Positions 9,201-17,323 are shown, counted from the stretch's first letter. The stretch: DNA of 64,000 nucleotides from JAZKID01 sp965247525 (GCA_965247525.1 OZ252015.1:744001-808000), one strand, 5' to 3'. The notes: generated from the letters alone by a model not told the origin. Made by a program: numbers and translations.

Positions 9201-9725
9201 ATGGCCGATCCCAGTTTCTTTGATGCATTACGCATTCCCTCCGATGTCTTGGTTGCCCTTGACAACCGCAGCTATCATTTTGCGCTTCAACCTTATCATT
9301 ACATCGTGCGCCTCTTGCACGTTATAAGCATGAGCGCTTTTTTTGGTGGAATCGTCGTGTTGGATCTTCAAATGATTGGCAACGGAACCAGCGTAACGCT
9401 GCGTGATTTTGCCCGCCTCATTTTGCCATGCGTTTACCTCACTTTTGTCGTGGCGTTTATAACAGGCGTCATGCTTTTTTTATATGAGCCGCTGCCTGTA
9501 GGTTCGCATGCCTATTTCGCGCCAAAACTTTTGCTCACAGGTCTTGGAATGGCAAATGCAGCGGTTTATAACTGGTGCAATCTGCGCTCCAATCACACCT
9601 TGCGGCAGAGAGCTCCTAACTTTGTCAAGATTGCAGGCGCGCTTTCCTTGCTGCTCTGGGGCGGTGTCATCGTTTTTGCCTGCATGAATGTCGAAGGTGT
9701 TCCAAAAGTCTATTTGCAACCTTAA
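9201..9725 (+). CDS. Four-helix membrane protein (DUF6644/CopD-like)
   Basis: A 174-residue integral membrane protein with about four hydrophobic helices. Histidines lie close to the first helix (HYIVRLLHVISMSAFFGG), a pattern seen in small haem- or metal-associated membrane proteins related to CopD and DUF6644. It follows the Tp34-like gene by 14 bp, so it probably supplies the membrane component of this metal operon where FTR1 would be expected. Function is not established from sequence; the family name is my best match by pattern. Confidence 0.6.
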   Translation: MADPSFFDALRIPSDVLVALDNRSYHFALQPYHYIVRLLHVISMSAFFGGIVVLDLQMIGNGTSVTLRDFARLILPCVYLTFVVAFITGVMLFLYEPLPVGSHAYFAPKLLLTGLGMANAAVYNWCNLRSNHTLRQRAPNFVKIAGALSLLLWGGVIVFACMNVEGVPKVYLQP

Positions 9726-9810
9726 ACACGCTGTGATTGCAGACTTGAGCTGAAATTGACTTGACGTTTTGCAGCGTTGGCCTAATGAGTGGCCCCAAAA
9801 GGGGCAAGCC

Positions 9811-10467
9811 ATGAACAATACTGTTACAAAAACGGCCGCATCTCGCGATACAGAAACAAAAACCGCTATCGCTGCAAAAGAAGAATTTTCCCGCCGCCTT
9901 AGAAGCAGCCGCCTGCCGCTTGGCAAGAGCACGCGCATCGATGTGTCGAAAACATGGAACGGGCCGAAGAAAGGCGCGATCTATGTCGACCAGACGCATA
10001 ACTTCGCCTATTACGTCAAAACTGACGGGCATGTGTTTCGCTACAATATTGTCTCGGCGAAAAAACCCGCCAACCGCTTGAACAAATCCACTTATATCAT
10101 TGCTGCGCATGTCGACCCGATCTGGCGCGCGCCGAACGGAATTGCCAAAGAGCTCGGCCAGAAACCTGGCTATTCGATTGCAGGCGGCATTTTAAAAAAC
10201 CCGAAAGGCGCAGGTGATTTTCAGCTTGCAAATACCGGCAAGCGCCTTCACGGCACCAATGCGCCAGGTTTGGTAACGTCGAAAAACCGTTATGCCTCGC
10301 ATGGCTGCGTGCGTTTTATCAACCGAGACATTTACGATCTGGTACGGACAGTTCCAGATAAATACGCTGTCATCCCTTATGTTGTTGGCGACAGCCAGCT
10401 GAAGGGCAACCAAACAATTCGTGCCAAGGTCACGAAGAAAATTATCCCCGCAAAAAACGGAATGTAG
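9811..10467 (+). CDS. L,D-transpeptidase family protein without a visible signal peptide
   Basis: A 218-residue YkuD-domain protein. The catalytic signature HGTNAP followed by YASHGCVRFINRD (His and nucleophile Cys) is complete near residues 148-178. Unlike the other two L,D-transpeptidases here, the N-terminus is polar and charged with no hydrophobic stretch, so the export route is unclear. The ATG at 9811 has an AGGGG-type site 6-10 bases upstream; an upstream in-frame start at 9769 adds no signal peptide either. Basic C-terminal tail with many Lys residues. Followed by a terminator at 10525. Confidence 0.82.
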   Translation: MNNTVTKTAASRDTETKTAIAAKEEFSRRLRSSRLPLGKSTRIDVSKTWNGPKKGAIYVDQTHNFAYYVKTDGHVFRYNIVSAKKPANRLNKSTYIIAAHVDPIWRAPNGIAKELGQKPGYSIAGGILKNPKGAGDFQLANTGKRLHGTNAPGLVTSKNRYASHGCVRFINRDIYDLVRTVPDKYAVIPYVVGDSQLKGNQTIRAKVTKKIIPAKNGM

Positions 10468-10524
10468 CGGTGTGCTAAACGTTCTTAAAAACCGCTTTAC
10501 AGGGACTCATAAAATATAATTTCA

Positions 10525-10566
10525 GATGAGCCACAGGATCGAAGGATGCTGCGGCTCATCTTTTTT
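10525..10566 (+). terminator. Rho-independent terminator between convergent genes
   Basis: Stem GATGAGCC plus CAG, pairing with CTG and GGCTCATC, around a loop of about 14 bases, followed by six T residues that reach the stop codon of the convergent aminotransferase gene. Confidence 0.8.
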
Positions 10567-11902
10567 ATTTCAGATCTTTGAGCAGCTTTCCAATCTTGTC
10601 GAAAATTTCTTCGATTTCATGCTTGGAAATAATTAATGGCGGTGTCAGCGCAATCGTGTCGCCGGTGACACGCACCATCAAATTATATTCATTGAACAAG
10701 CGGTCGAGAATTTCAAGGCCGCGTTCGCCAACTTTGCCTTCACGCGACGACAGTTCAATGCCTGCCGTGAAACCCAAGGTGCGGATATCGACGACATTTT
10801 TGGCATTTTTCAATGTCATTGCAGCTTCCGCCCAGAAAGGCTCGAGGTCTTTGACGCGCTGGAACAGTCCCTCTTCAAGATAAACATCGAGCGTGGCATT
10901 TGCCGCGGCAATCGCCAGAGGGTGCGCGGTGTAAGTATAGCCATGGGCAAATTCGGCGACATGTTCCGGCCCTTGCATAAAGGCATCGTAAATTTCCGAT
11001 GACGCCAAAACACCGCCCATCGGCACGGTGCCCGATGTCACGCCCTTGGCAAAGCAGATCATGTCCGGCTCGATATTGTAACGCTCGGCCGCCCATAAAT
11101 GCCCCAGACGGCCAAAGCCGGTGATGACCTCATCAAAAATCAGCAGAACATTGTATTTTTTTGAAATCGCCCGCAGCTTTTCCAGATAGCCTTTGGGCGG
11201 CGGAACCACACCGCCCGAACCTGACATCGGCTCGACGATGACGGCAGCAACAGTTGAAGGATCATTCTGCATGATCAGGCGCTCAAGATCATCGGCCAGA
11301 TGCGCGCCCCATTCAGGCTCTCCGATCGAGAATTTCTGATGTTCATGATTGTAAGTTGTCGGCAGGTGGTCGACGCCGGGCAGCAATTGCGCGCTGTACA
11401 TTTTGCGGTTGAAAGCAATGCCACCAACGGAAATGCCGCCAAAGCCAACACCATGATAGGCGCGCACGCGGCCGATAAACCGCGTTTTGCTGGCTTCACC
11501 TTTATAGCGCCAGTAAGCCAGCGCCATTTTCAGCGCAGTATCAACAGCTTCAGATCCGGAATTGCCGAAAAACACATGGTTGAGTTTGCCAGGCGACAAC
11601 GTGGCAAGGCGAGAGGCATATTCAAAAGCCGGCGCATAGCCGAATGAAAAGGCCGGCGCATAATCGAGAATTGCAGCCTGTTTTTGGATGGCTTCGACGA
11701 TACGCGGACGGTTGTGCCCTGCATTGCAGCACCACATGCCGGCAACAGTGTCCATCACCTTGGCGCCGTCCGGCTTTGAATAATACATGCCCTCGGCGCT
11801 GGTCACCATACGCGGATGAGCCTTGAAGTTACGGTTGGACGTGAAAGGCATCCACAAGGCTTCAAGATTGTTGGGCGTGGCGCGGTTTGATGAACTGCTC
11901 AT
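10565..11902 (-). CDS. Class III omega-aminotransferase (beta-alanine--pyruvate type)
   Basis: PLP enzyme of 445 residues that moves an amino group from an omega-amino acid or amine to pyruvate. The N-terminus LWMPFTSNRNFKAHPRM is characteristic of the beta-alanine/omega-amino acid:pyruvate transaminase subgroup. GNSGSEAVDTALKMA binds the PLP phosphate, FDEVITGFGR carries the conserved Asp, and the Schiff-base Lys is in CFAKGVTSG. Start moved to the ATG at 11902, where the family homology begins; the longer form adds 16 residues of unlikely sequence. Substrate is inferred from subgroup motifs. Confidence 0.9.
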   Translation of the reverse strand: MSSSSNRATPNNLEALWMPFTSNRNFKAHPRMVTSAEGMYYSKPDGAKVMDTVAGMWCCNAGHNRPRIVEAIQKQAAILDYAPAFSFGYAPAFEYASRLATLSPGKLNHVFFGNSGSEAVDTALKMALAYWRYKGEASKTRFIGRVRAYHGVGFGGISVGGIAFNRKMYSAQLLPGVDHLPTTYNHEHQKFSIGEPEWGAHLADDLERLIMQNDPSTVAAVIVEPMSGSGGVVPPPKGYLEKLRAISKKYNVLLIFDEVITGFGRLGHLWAAERYNIEPDMICFAKGVTSGTVPMGGVLASSEIYDAFMQGPEHVAEFAHGYTYTAHPLAIAAANATLDVYLEEGLFQRVKDLEPFWAEAAMTLKNAKNVVDIRTLGFTAGIELSSREGKVGERGLEILDRLFNEYNLMVRVTGDTIALTPPLIISKHEIEEIFDKIGKLLKDLK

Positions 11903-12035
11903 TGGGCAAGGCTCGTTTCTAAATCTCAAGGAAGAGGAAAGCCTTAGCAAAGGAAATGCCGGTTCGTAACCCCCTGTTATCGCTTAATTCCGCCCCCGCC
12001 TTGCAAGCCCAGGCCATTCGCGCTAGGCGACACCT

Positions 12036-13685
12036 ATGCATACTCTTGGTCTTTACAGCCGCGTTCTCGGCCTGATGAAATCGGAACAGTCCCGCGCTTT
12101 GCTTCTTGCAGCTGGCGCTATTTTTAATGGCTTTTTTTTATTGTCGCAGGTCGCGCTGTTTGGCTGGTTTGTGCAGGCGCTTGTTGACAACAACTCACCC
12201 TCTGCCGTGCTGATCGTTTGGATTGTCGCCTCATTGCTGTTCGTTGGCACCAGTCTTTTGGTGACAAGCCAGGCCTCGCAGCTTGGCCACCGCGCAAGGC
12301 TGAATGCAATGACGCGCTTTTTTGAGCAGAACATTTCGGCTTCGAGCGGGTTCGCCTCTGCCCGCGCACGGCTCGACCGTATGCGCACCATCATGCTGCG
12401 CGGCGTGGACCAAATTTTCTTTTTGGCAAACGCATTTTTTCGCGAGCACCTGCCTGCCTTTATCATTCTCGTTCTGTCTGTACCGCTTGCTTTTTATGCG
12501 TGCTGGCAGCTCGCCATCCTTCTATACGCCTTGCTGATTTGCCTTGGCATTTTGGGCGCAGTGCTGCTGCACAAGGCGTTTGCAGCGCAAGAACAGGTTG
12601 AAACTGCACATGCGCGGCTGGACCAGCGCATTGCCGACAGCATGGGCAAAGCCATGATTGTGCAATCTTACGGTCGACTTGCCGGTGAAATGGAAGATGT
12701 CACGCGCGCGACACAGGATCTGCTCGGCGCTGAATTTCCTGTGATGAACGCATGGACGCGCCGCCATGTTCTGGCAACAGCCAGCGGCGCGCTTGTGCTT
12801 GCCATTATGGCGGCGTGCTCGCTGTCCTATTACACATCGAACAGCGCCAGCATTGGCGATGTTGTTATTTTTGCAGGCCTTTCCGTCCTGCTTAGCGCCT
12901 GTGTCTGGCGGCTTGTCAGCGCAGCAAATCTTCTTCTGTTTGATAAAGCGCCGATCGCGGCTTTCTTTGCACTGCTGGATGCACAGGCGGCCTTGTCCGA
13001 TGTGCCAGACGCCAAGGTGTTCGTTCCGGGCCAAGGCCAGATTGTTTTCGACAATGTTGACTTTCATGCCCCCGGCGAAACAAATCTTACAAATTTTAAC
13101 CTGACAATTTTACCGCATGAGAAAGTGGCATTCACCAGCACGGACGGCAGTACATCAACGCTGCCCGCCTTGTTAATGCGTTTTGCCGATCCGTTGTCAG
13201 GCGCAATTACAATTGATGGCCAAAATGTCCATGATGTGCGACTGCAAACCCTTCGCGAAAAGATTGCGCTTGTGTCGGCACATGTCAGCCTGTTTTCACG
13301 CTCCGTCATGGAAAACCTGCGTGTCGGACTACCAACAGCAAAGCAGAATGATGTGATCGATGCAGTACGGCGCAGCGGCGCGCATGATTTTATTGCGGCA
13401 AAACAGCATGGTTTTCACAGCATTGTCGATGACAGTTTCTCAGCTCCGCAGCAGCGCGCGCTAAACGTATCGCGCGCCATTATCAAAGATGCGCCCATCG
13501 TCGTGGTTGAACAGAGCGACACAGGCATCGATGATGATGCCGCTGCAATTGCAGCGCTTATAAAAAACAAAACAGCGCTTATTTTTTCAACTCAGCCCGA
13601 CGTTTTGAAACTTGCCGACCGTATTGTCGTTATGAAAAACGGGATGATTGAACAGGTTGGATTGTTTAGCGAGCTAAAACTCTAA
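12036..13685 (+). CDS. ABC exporter-like protein with a wholly degenerate ATPase domain
   Basis: A 549-residue half-transporter. Residues 1-310 form a six-helix membrane domain of the ABC exporter type. Residues 335-549 align over their whole length with an exporter nucleotide-binding domain, but every catalytic motif is lost: Walker A reads STDGSTSTL (no Lys, no GxGK), the Q-loop reads VSAHVSLF (Gln missing), the LSGGQ signature reads FSAPQQ, Walker B ends VVVEQSD instead of a D-E pair, and the switch His region reads FSTQPD. The reading frame is intact, so it is not an ordinary decaying pseudogene. It cannot be an ATPase by itself; it could be a regulatory or structural subunit of a heterodimer whose partner lies elsewhere. 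Confidence 0.85.
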   Translation: MHTLGLYSRVLGLMKSEQSRALLLAAGAIFNGFFLLSQVALFGWFVQALVDNNSPSAVLIVWIVASLLFVGTSLLVTSQASQLGHRARLNAMTRFFEQNISASSGFASARARLDRMRTIMLRGVDQIFFLANAFFREHLPAFIILVLSVPLAFYACWQLAILLYALLICLGILGAVLLHKAFAAQEQVETAHARLDQRIADSMGKAMIVQSYGRLAGEMEDVTRATQDLLGAEFPVMNAWTRRHVLATASGALVLAIMAACSLSYYTSNSASIGDVVIFAGLSVLLSACVWRLVSAANLLLFDKAPIAAFFALLDAQAALSDVPDAKVFVPGQGQIVFDNVDFHAPGETNLTNFNLTILPHEKVAFTSTDGSTSTLPALLMRFADPLSGAITIDGQNVHDVRLQTLREKIALVSAHVSLFSRSVMENLRVGLPTAKQNDVIDAVRRSGAHDFIAAKQHGFHSIVDDSFSAPQQRALNVSRAIIKDAPIVVVEQSDTGIDDDAAAIAALIKNKTALIFSTQPDVLKLADRIVVMKNGMIEQVGLFSELKL

Positions 13686-13828
13686 GCTAAAAAATATGTG
13701 ACCAACTATTCTGTTTCACAGATTTTCAAAAATTTGTTGTTTGCAGGCCTTTGTCGTTGCCATGAAAAGACATGCCTGAACACGCTCTATTTAAGCAAAA
13801 GAGATCTCTTTTTGATCAGTGCTAAAGC

Positions 13829-13891
13829 CTAGCTGCAAGCCAAGCCAATACCGAACAAGAACCAGAGTGTTGCAAATTGAAAAATACGCAT
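13829..13891 (-). CDS. Possible 20-residue hydrophobic microprotein
   Basis: A short ORF starting ATG, with a GGAG site five bases upstream, encoding a 20-residue peptide that is almost entirely hydrophobic after MRIFQF and ends GLACS, resembling a lipobox. It lies 55 bp after the end of the 13947 gene on the same strand, in a 261-bp gap otherwise empty. Reading-frame chance is considerable at this length; the good ribosome-binding site and the hydrophobic character are the only support. Confidence 0.3.
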   Translation of the reverse strand: MRIFQFATLWFLFGIGLACS

Positions 13892-13946
13892 AGGTGCTCC
13901 GTTGTTTTGTTTCTACCAACGCAGGACATTGCAAAAAGTTGCGTTC

Positions 13947-14507
13947 TTATCTTCTCGAGCGGCGTTTTGCAGGTTTTGTCTTTTTGGCTCTGGGGCTCGA
14001 TGCCATGACATCGTCATGTGAGCCACAGCGCACAAACAGGTTATCTCCGTAACGCGAATGGGCATTTTCATCGAGATAATGCAGGGTAAAAGCATTGTTA
14101 TCAACGACATGAAGTGCCCGCGCTTCACGCACGACGCCATCGCTTAGTTGCGCCACCGGAACAATAAACTGCTGGCCGCCCTGCTCATAGACCTGAACTT
14201 CTTTTAACTCGGTTGTTACATACATCATGAAGCTTGTCGGCGATGCGGTGCGGATAGGCACAGCAAGTGAGCCGCAATATTGGCGGGCAATACCACGCAT
14301 TTTAGGGATGTCGCCATCATTATTGAACGAAACCTGTCCCCATGAGCCGGCAAAAAAGCTGGCAGGGACAACCGGCGAGACATCAAGGCGCATCGGCTGA
14401 GATTGTTGTGGCTGGCGGTCACGGTAAGGGACATAGTCTTGCGCATTTGAAGCCGTAACAGCGCCAAAACCCGTAAAAGCCAGAATGGCAAAAAAGACAG
14501 CGCGCAT
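13947..14507 (-). CDS. Exported protein of unknown function
   Basis: A 186-residue protein with an N-terminal signal peptide ending near SNAQ, a middle region beginning around SFFAGSWGQVSFNNDGDI, two cysteines (YCGS and VRCGS) that could form a disulfide, and a strongly basic C-terminal tail rich in Lys and Arg. I do not recognise the family. An AGGAG site 12 bases upstream supports the ATG at 14507; a TTG four codons earlier is too close to this site. It is divergent from groESL. Confidence 0.7.
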   Translation of the reverse strand: MRAVFFAILAFTGFGAVTASNAQDYVPYRDRQPQQSQPMRLDVSPVVPASFFAGSWGQVSFNNDGDIPKMRGIARQYCGSLAVPIRTASPTSFMMYVTTELKEVQVYEQGGQQFIVPVAQLSDGVVREARALHVVDNNAFTLHYLDENAHSRYGDNLFVRCGSHDDVMASSPRAKKTKPAKRRSRR

Positions 14508-14588
14508 CGTCGTGTTCAACTCCTGATTGTTTTATTATTCTGTTGTTCCCTGAACGGGCGTGAAACGCAAGTTAGTCCTGTGCATGGC

Positions 14589-14617
14589 CTTGACTCCTAT
14601 AAAGGCTCACCCTATCT
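14589..14617 (+). promoter_or_regulatory. Likely groESL promoter (sigma-32/sigma-70 type)
   Basis: CTTGAC at 14589-14594 and CCTATCT at 14611-14617, separated by 16 bases, directly before the CIRCE element. The pattern resembles alphaproteobacterial heat-shock promoters. Confidence 0.6.
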
Positions 14618-14629
14618 GAACAGGACAGG

Positions 14630-14656
14630 CTGGCACTCACATGTTATGAGTGCCAA
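14630..14656 (+). promoter_or_regulatory. CIRCE operator (HrcA binding site) of groESL
   Basis: Perfect inverted repeat TGGCACTC - 9 bases - GAGTGCCA, matching the CIRCE consensus. It lies 13 bp downstream of the predicted -10 element, in the untranslated leader of groES, so HrcA should repress groESL. hrcA is not in this window. Confidence 0.95.
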
Positions 14657-14721
14657 ATGGCGCATTTGCCACAAACCCTGATCTCGACTCAAACCAATTT
14701 TAATAACAAGGACATCGACTT

Positions 14722-15009
14722 ATGAAATTTCGTCCCTTACACGACCGCGTGGTTGTTCGCCGCGTGACAAACGAAGAAAAGACCAAAGGCGGCATTATTA
14801 TTCCAGAAACGGCGCAGGAAAAGCCGATGGAAGGCGAAATCATTGCTGTTGGCCCTGGCGCACGTGACGATGCGGGCAAGATTGCCCCCCTCGACGTGAA
14901 AAAAGGCGACCGCGTTCTGTTCGGCAAATGGTCGGGCACGGAAGTGAAAATCGATGGCAGCGACCTTCTGATTATGAAGGAAAGCGACATCATGGGCATT
15001 ATTGCCTGA
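14722..15009 (+). CDS. groES: Co-chaperonin GroES
   Basis: A 95-residue Hsp10 that caps the GroEL cavity. Sequence is canonical: MKFRPLHDRVVVRRV at the N-terminus, the mobile-loop segment KTKGGIIIPETAQEKP, VGPGARDD and the C-terminal LIMKESDIMGII. Preceded by an AAGGAC ribosome-binding site and by the CIRCE operator, and followed by groEL after 29 bp, so both are one heat-shock operon. Confidence 0.99.
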   Translation: MKFRPLHDRVVVRRVTNEEKTKGGIIIPETAQEKPMEGEIIAVGPGARDDAGKIAPLDVKKGDRVLFGKWSGTEVKIDGSDLLIMKESDIMGIIA

Positions 15010-15038
15010 ATCTGAACCAGAAAAAGGACTGAATTATT

Positions 15039-16688
15039 ATGGCACCTAAAGATGTAAAATTCGCCGCCGATGCGCGCGAGAAGATGTTGCGCGGCGTTGA
15101 TACGCTTGCCAACGCAGTAAAAGTGACGCTTGGACCGAAGGGCCGCAACGTTGTCATCGAAAAATCGTTTGGCGCACCGCGCATCACGAAAGACGGCGTG
15201 ACGGTCGCAAAAGAAATCGAACTTGCTGACCGTTTTGAAAACATGGGCGCACAGATGCTCCGTGAGGTAGCGTCAAAAACAAACGACATGGCAGGCGACG
15301 GCACAACGACAGCCACCGTTCTTGCACAGGCCATCGTCAAAGAAGGCGCAAAATACGTTGCCGCCGGAATGAACCCGATGGATCTGAAACGCGGCATTGA
15401 ACAGGCTGTTACAGCCGTCATCGCCGAGCTGAAATCAAAAGCCAAAAAAATCAAATCGACGGCAGAAATCGCACAGGTTGGAACAATTTCAGCCAATGGC
15501 GATGAATTCATCGGCAAGGAAATTGCCAATGCGATGGAAAAAGTCGGCAATGAAGGCGTGATCACGGTTGAAGAAGCCAAATCGCTGGAAACAGAGGTTG
15601 ATATCGTCGAAGGCATGCAGTTCGACCGCGGCTATCTCTCCCCTTACTTCATCACCAATGCTGAAAAGATGGTGGCTGAACTTGAAGACCCTTACGTCCT
15701 CATCTTTGAAAAGAAGCTGACAGGCCTTCAAGCTATGTTGCCTGTTCTTGAAGCTGTGGTTCAAACATCGCGCCCGCTTGTCATTATTGCGGAAGATGTC
15801 GAAGGCGAAGCACTGGCGACACTCGTCGTCAACAAGCTGCGCGGCGGATTGAAAGTTGCTGCTGTGAAAGCACCTGGCTTCGGCGATCGCCGTAAGGCCA
15901 TGCTGGAAGACATCGCCACCCTCACCGGCGGCCAGATGATTTCTGAAGATCTCGGCATTAAACTTGAAAACGTCACCATCAAAATGTTGGGACGCGCCAA
16001 GAAAATCCTGATTGAAAAGGAAAAAACAACGATCATTGACGGCACAGGCGACAAGAAAGAAATTGCCGCCCGCGTTACGCAGATCAAGGCACAGATCGAG
16101 GAAACAACCTCTGATTATGACCGCGAAAAACTTCAGGAACGTCTGGCCAAATTGGCTGGCGGTGTTGCCATCATCCGTGTTGGCGGCGCAACGGAAGTTG
16201 AAGTGAAAGAGCGTAAAGACCGCGTTGACGATGCACTTTCAGCCACACGCGCAGCCGTTGAAGAAGGCATTGTTCCAGGTGGCGGCGTTGCATTGCTGCG
16301 CGCGCGCAAAGCCGTTGGCAAAATCACTGCCGAAAATGGCGATGTGCAGGCCGGCATCAACATCGTGTTGAAAGCGCTTGAAGCACCGATCCGCCAGATT
16401 GTTGAAAACTGCGGCGTCGAAGGCTCGATCGTTGTCAACCGCATCATGGAATCGAAAGACGACAATTTCGGTTTCAATGCGCGCACCGAAGAATATGTCG
16501 ACATGGTCAAAGCCGGTATCATCGATCCGGTCAAGGTTGTCCGTCATACGCTTCAGGACGCTGCGTCGGTTGCAGCTCTGCTTCTTACAACAGAGGCCAT
16601 GATCTCCGAACTGCCGAAGAAAGAAGCTGGCGGCATGCCAGGCGGTATGGGCGGCGGCATGGGTGGAATGGGAGGAATGGATTTCTAA
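15039..16688 (+). CDS. groEL: Chaperonin GroEL
   Basis: A 549-residue Hsp60 chaperonin, full length. Canonical segments include VTLGPKGRNVVIEKSFG, the ATP-site residues in NDMAGDGTTTATVLAQ, EGIVPGGGVALLRA, and the Gly-Gly-Met C-terminal tail ending GGMGGMDF. It folds cytosolic proteins together with GroES. Odd feature: the last codons plus following untranslated DNA are tandemly repeated downstream (see repeat features), giving three extra copies of the tail-and-stop sequence after the real stop. Confidence 0.99.
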   Translation: MAPKDVKFAADAREKMLRGVDTLANAVKVTLGPKGRNVVIEKSFGAPRITKDGVTVAKEIELADRFENMGAQMLREVASKTNDMAGDGTTTATVLAQAIVKEGAKYVAAGMNPMDLKRGIEQAVTAVIAELKSKAKKIKSTAEIAQVGTISANGDEFIGKEIANAMEKVGNEGVITVEEAKSLETEVDIVEGMQFDRGYLSPYFITNAEKMVAELEDPYVLIFEKKLTGLQAMLPVLEAVVQTSRPLVIIAEDVEGEALATLVVNKLRGGLKVAAVKAPGFGDRRKAMLEDIATLTGGQMISEDLGIKLENVTIKMLGRAKKILIEKEKTTIIDGTGDKKEIAARVTQIKAQIEETTSDYDREKLQERLAKLAGGVAIIRVGGATEVEVKERKDRVDDALSATRAAVEEGIVPGGGVALLRARKAVGKITAENGDVQAGINIVLKALEAPIRQIVENCGVEGSIVVNRIMESKDDNFGFNARTEEYVDMVKAGIIDPVKVVRHTLQDAASVAALLLTTEAMISELPKKEAGGMPGGMGGGMGGMGGMDF

Positions 16689-16864
16689 GGAAATCCGTTC
16701 CGAGCAGACACCCATCTTTTCCAAATGTTCAAAGCGGTGGAACCGCTTTGAATGGTGGAATGGGTGGAATGGATTTCTAAGGAAGTCCGTTCCGAGCAGC
16801 CACCCATCTTTTCCAAATGTTCAAAGCGGTGGAACCGCTTTGAATGGTGGAATGGGTGGAATGG
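16681..16864. repeat. Two 92-bp tandem copies of the groEL 3' end and downstream spacer
   Basis: The 92 bases from 16681 (last groEL bases, stop TAA, then spacer and a GGMGGM-coding segment) recur at 16773 with only two substitutions. Each copy holds a 10-bp hairpin, TTCAAAGCGG pairing with CCGCTTTGAA around TGGAA (16728-16752 and 16820-16844), and rebuilds the coding sequence for the GroEL C-terminus with its stop. The period is not a multiple of three and the real stop precedes the repeats, so they are not translated with GroEL. Confidence 0.95.
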
Positions 16865-17008
16865 ATTTCTAAGCTACGCTTAGAAATCTTAAGTTCCTCC
16901 AATCATTATAAATGCCCAAAGCCATAAACGGCTTTGAGTGGTGGAATGGATTTCTAAGCTACGCTTAGAAATCTTAAGTTCCTCCAATCATTATAAATGC
17001 CCAAAGCC
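16865..17008. repeat. Second repeat type after groEL, 85-bp period, with inverted copy of the groEL end
   Basis: The 59 bases from 16865 recur exactly at 16950. Each copy starts with the groEL-end bases ATTTCTAAG and forms a perfect 10-bp hairpin GATTTCTAAG-CTACG-CTTAGAAATC (16864-16888, 16949-16973). The second arm continues into TTCCTCC, so it looks like an imperfect inverted copy of the groEL terminal codons. A further AAAGCC/GGCTTT hairpin lies at 16917-16934. Confidence 0.93.
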
Positions 17009-17020
17009 GATTACGAATAA

Positions 17021-17052
17021 AAAAACGGCGCCAAAAATGGCGCCGTTTTTTA
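17021..17052 (+). terminator. groESL terminator (probably bidirectional)
   Basis: Stem AAAAACGGCGCC with its complement around AAAAAT, followed by a T tract; A residues on the left give a T tract on the other strand too, so it can also end transcription of the convergent gene at 17066. Confidence 0.92.
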
Positions 17053-17065
17053 TTATTTAATTCAA

Positions 17066-17323
17066 TCAAACGCGGCGTTTCATAACTGCTGCATAAACGA
17101 ACAAAACAACAATGGCGCCGAGCACTGATGCAATGAAGCCCGCGCTCTCACCATCCGCATAAAAGTGCAAAGCCTGCCCGATGTAAGATGCAACGATTGC
17201 GCCGACAATGCCAAGAATGGCTGTCAGGACAAACCCCTTAGGTTCGTTATCGCCCGGCATAAGAAATTTTGCGACCATACCTATCAGGGCACCGATAAGT
17301 ATCATCCAGATAAGACTTCCCAT
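17066..17323 (-). CDS. GlsB/YeaQ/YmgE family small membrane protein
   Basis: An 85-residue protein with three hydrophobic helices, glycine-rich throughout, of the transglycosylase-associated family; MGSLIWMILIGALIGMVAKF and the loop MPGDNEPKGF are typical. The family is linked to stress responses, but the biochemical role is unknown. The ATG at 17323 has an AGGAAG site seven bases upstream; the longer ORF start is not supported. Confidence 0.9.
   Translation of the reverse strand: MGSLIWMILIGALIGMVAKFLMPGDNEPKGFVLTAILGIVGAIVASYIGQALHFYADGESAGFIASVLGAIVVLFVYAAVMKRRV

Noticed and set aside
12036..13685. Calling the ABC-like gene a pseudogene
   Set aside because: The frame is intact over the full length and the fold-defining residues are kept; only catalytic motifs are lost.
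15489..16724. Several long ORFs antisense to groEL
   Set aside because: Shadows of a highly biased, strongly conserved coding sequence; no ribosome-binding sites or family matches.
16663..16872. A 69-residue ORF across the groEL tail repeats
   Set aside because: It is only the overlapping frame of the repeat units, ending in the copied GroEL tail; no ribosome-binding site or independent coding signal.
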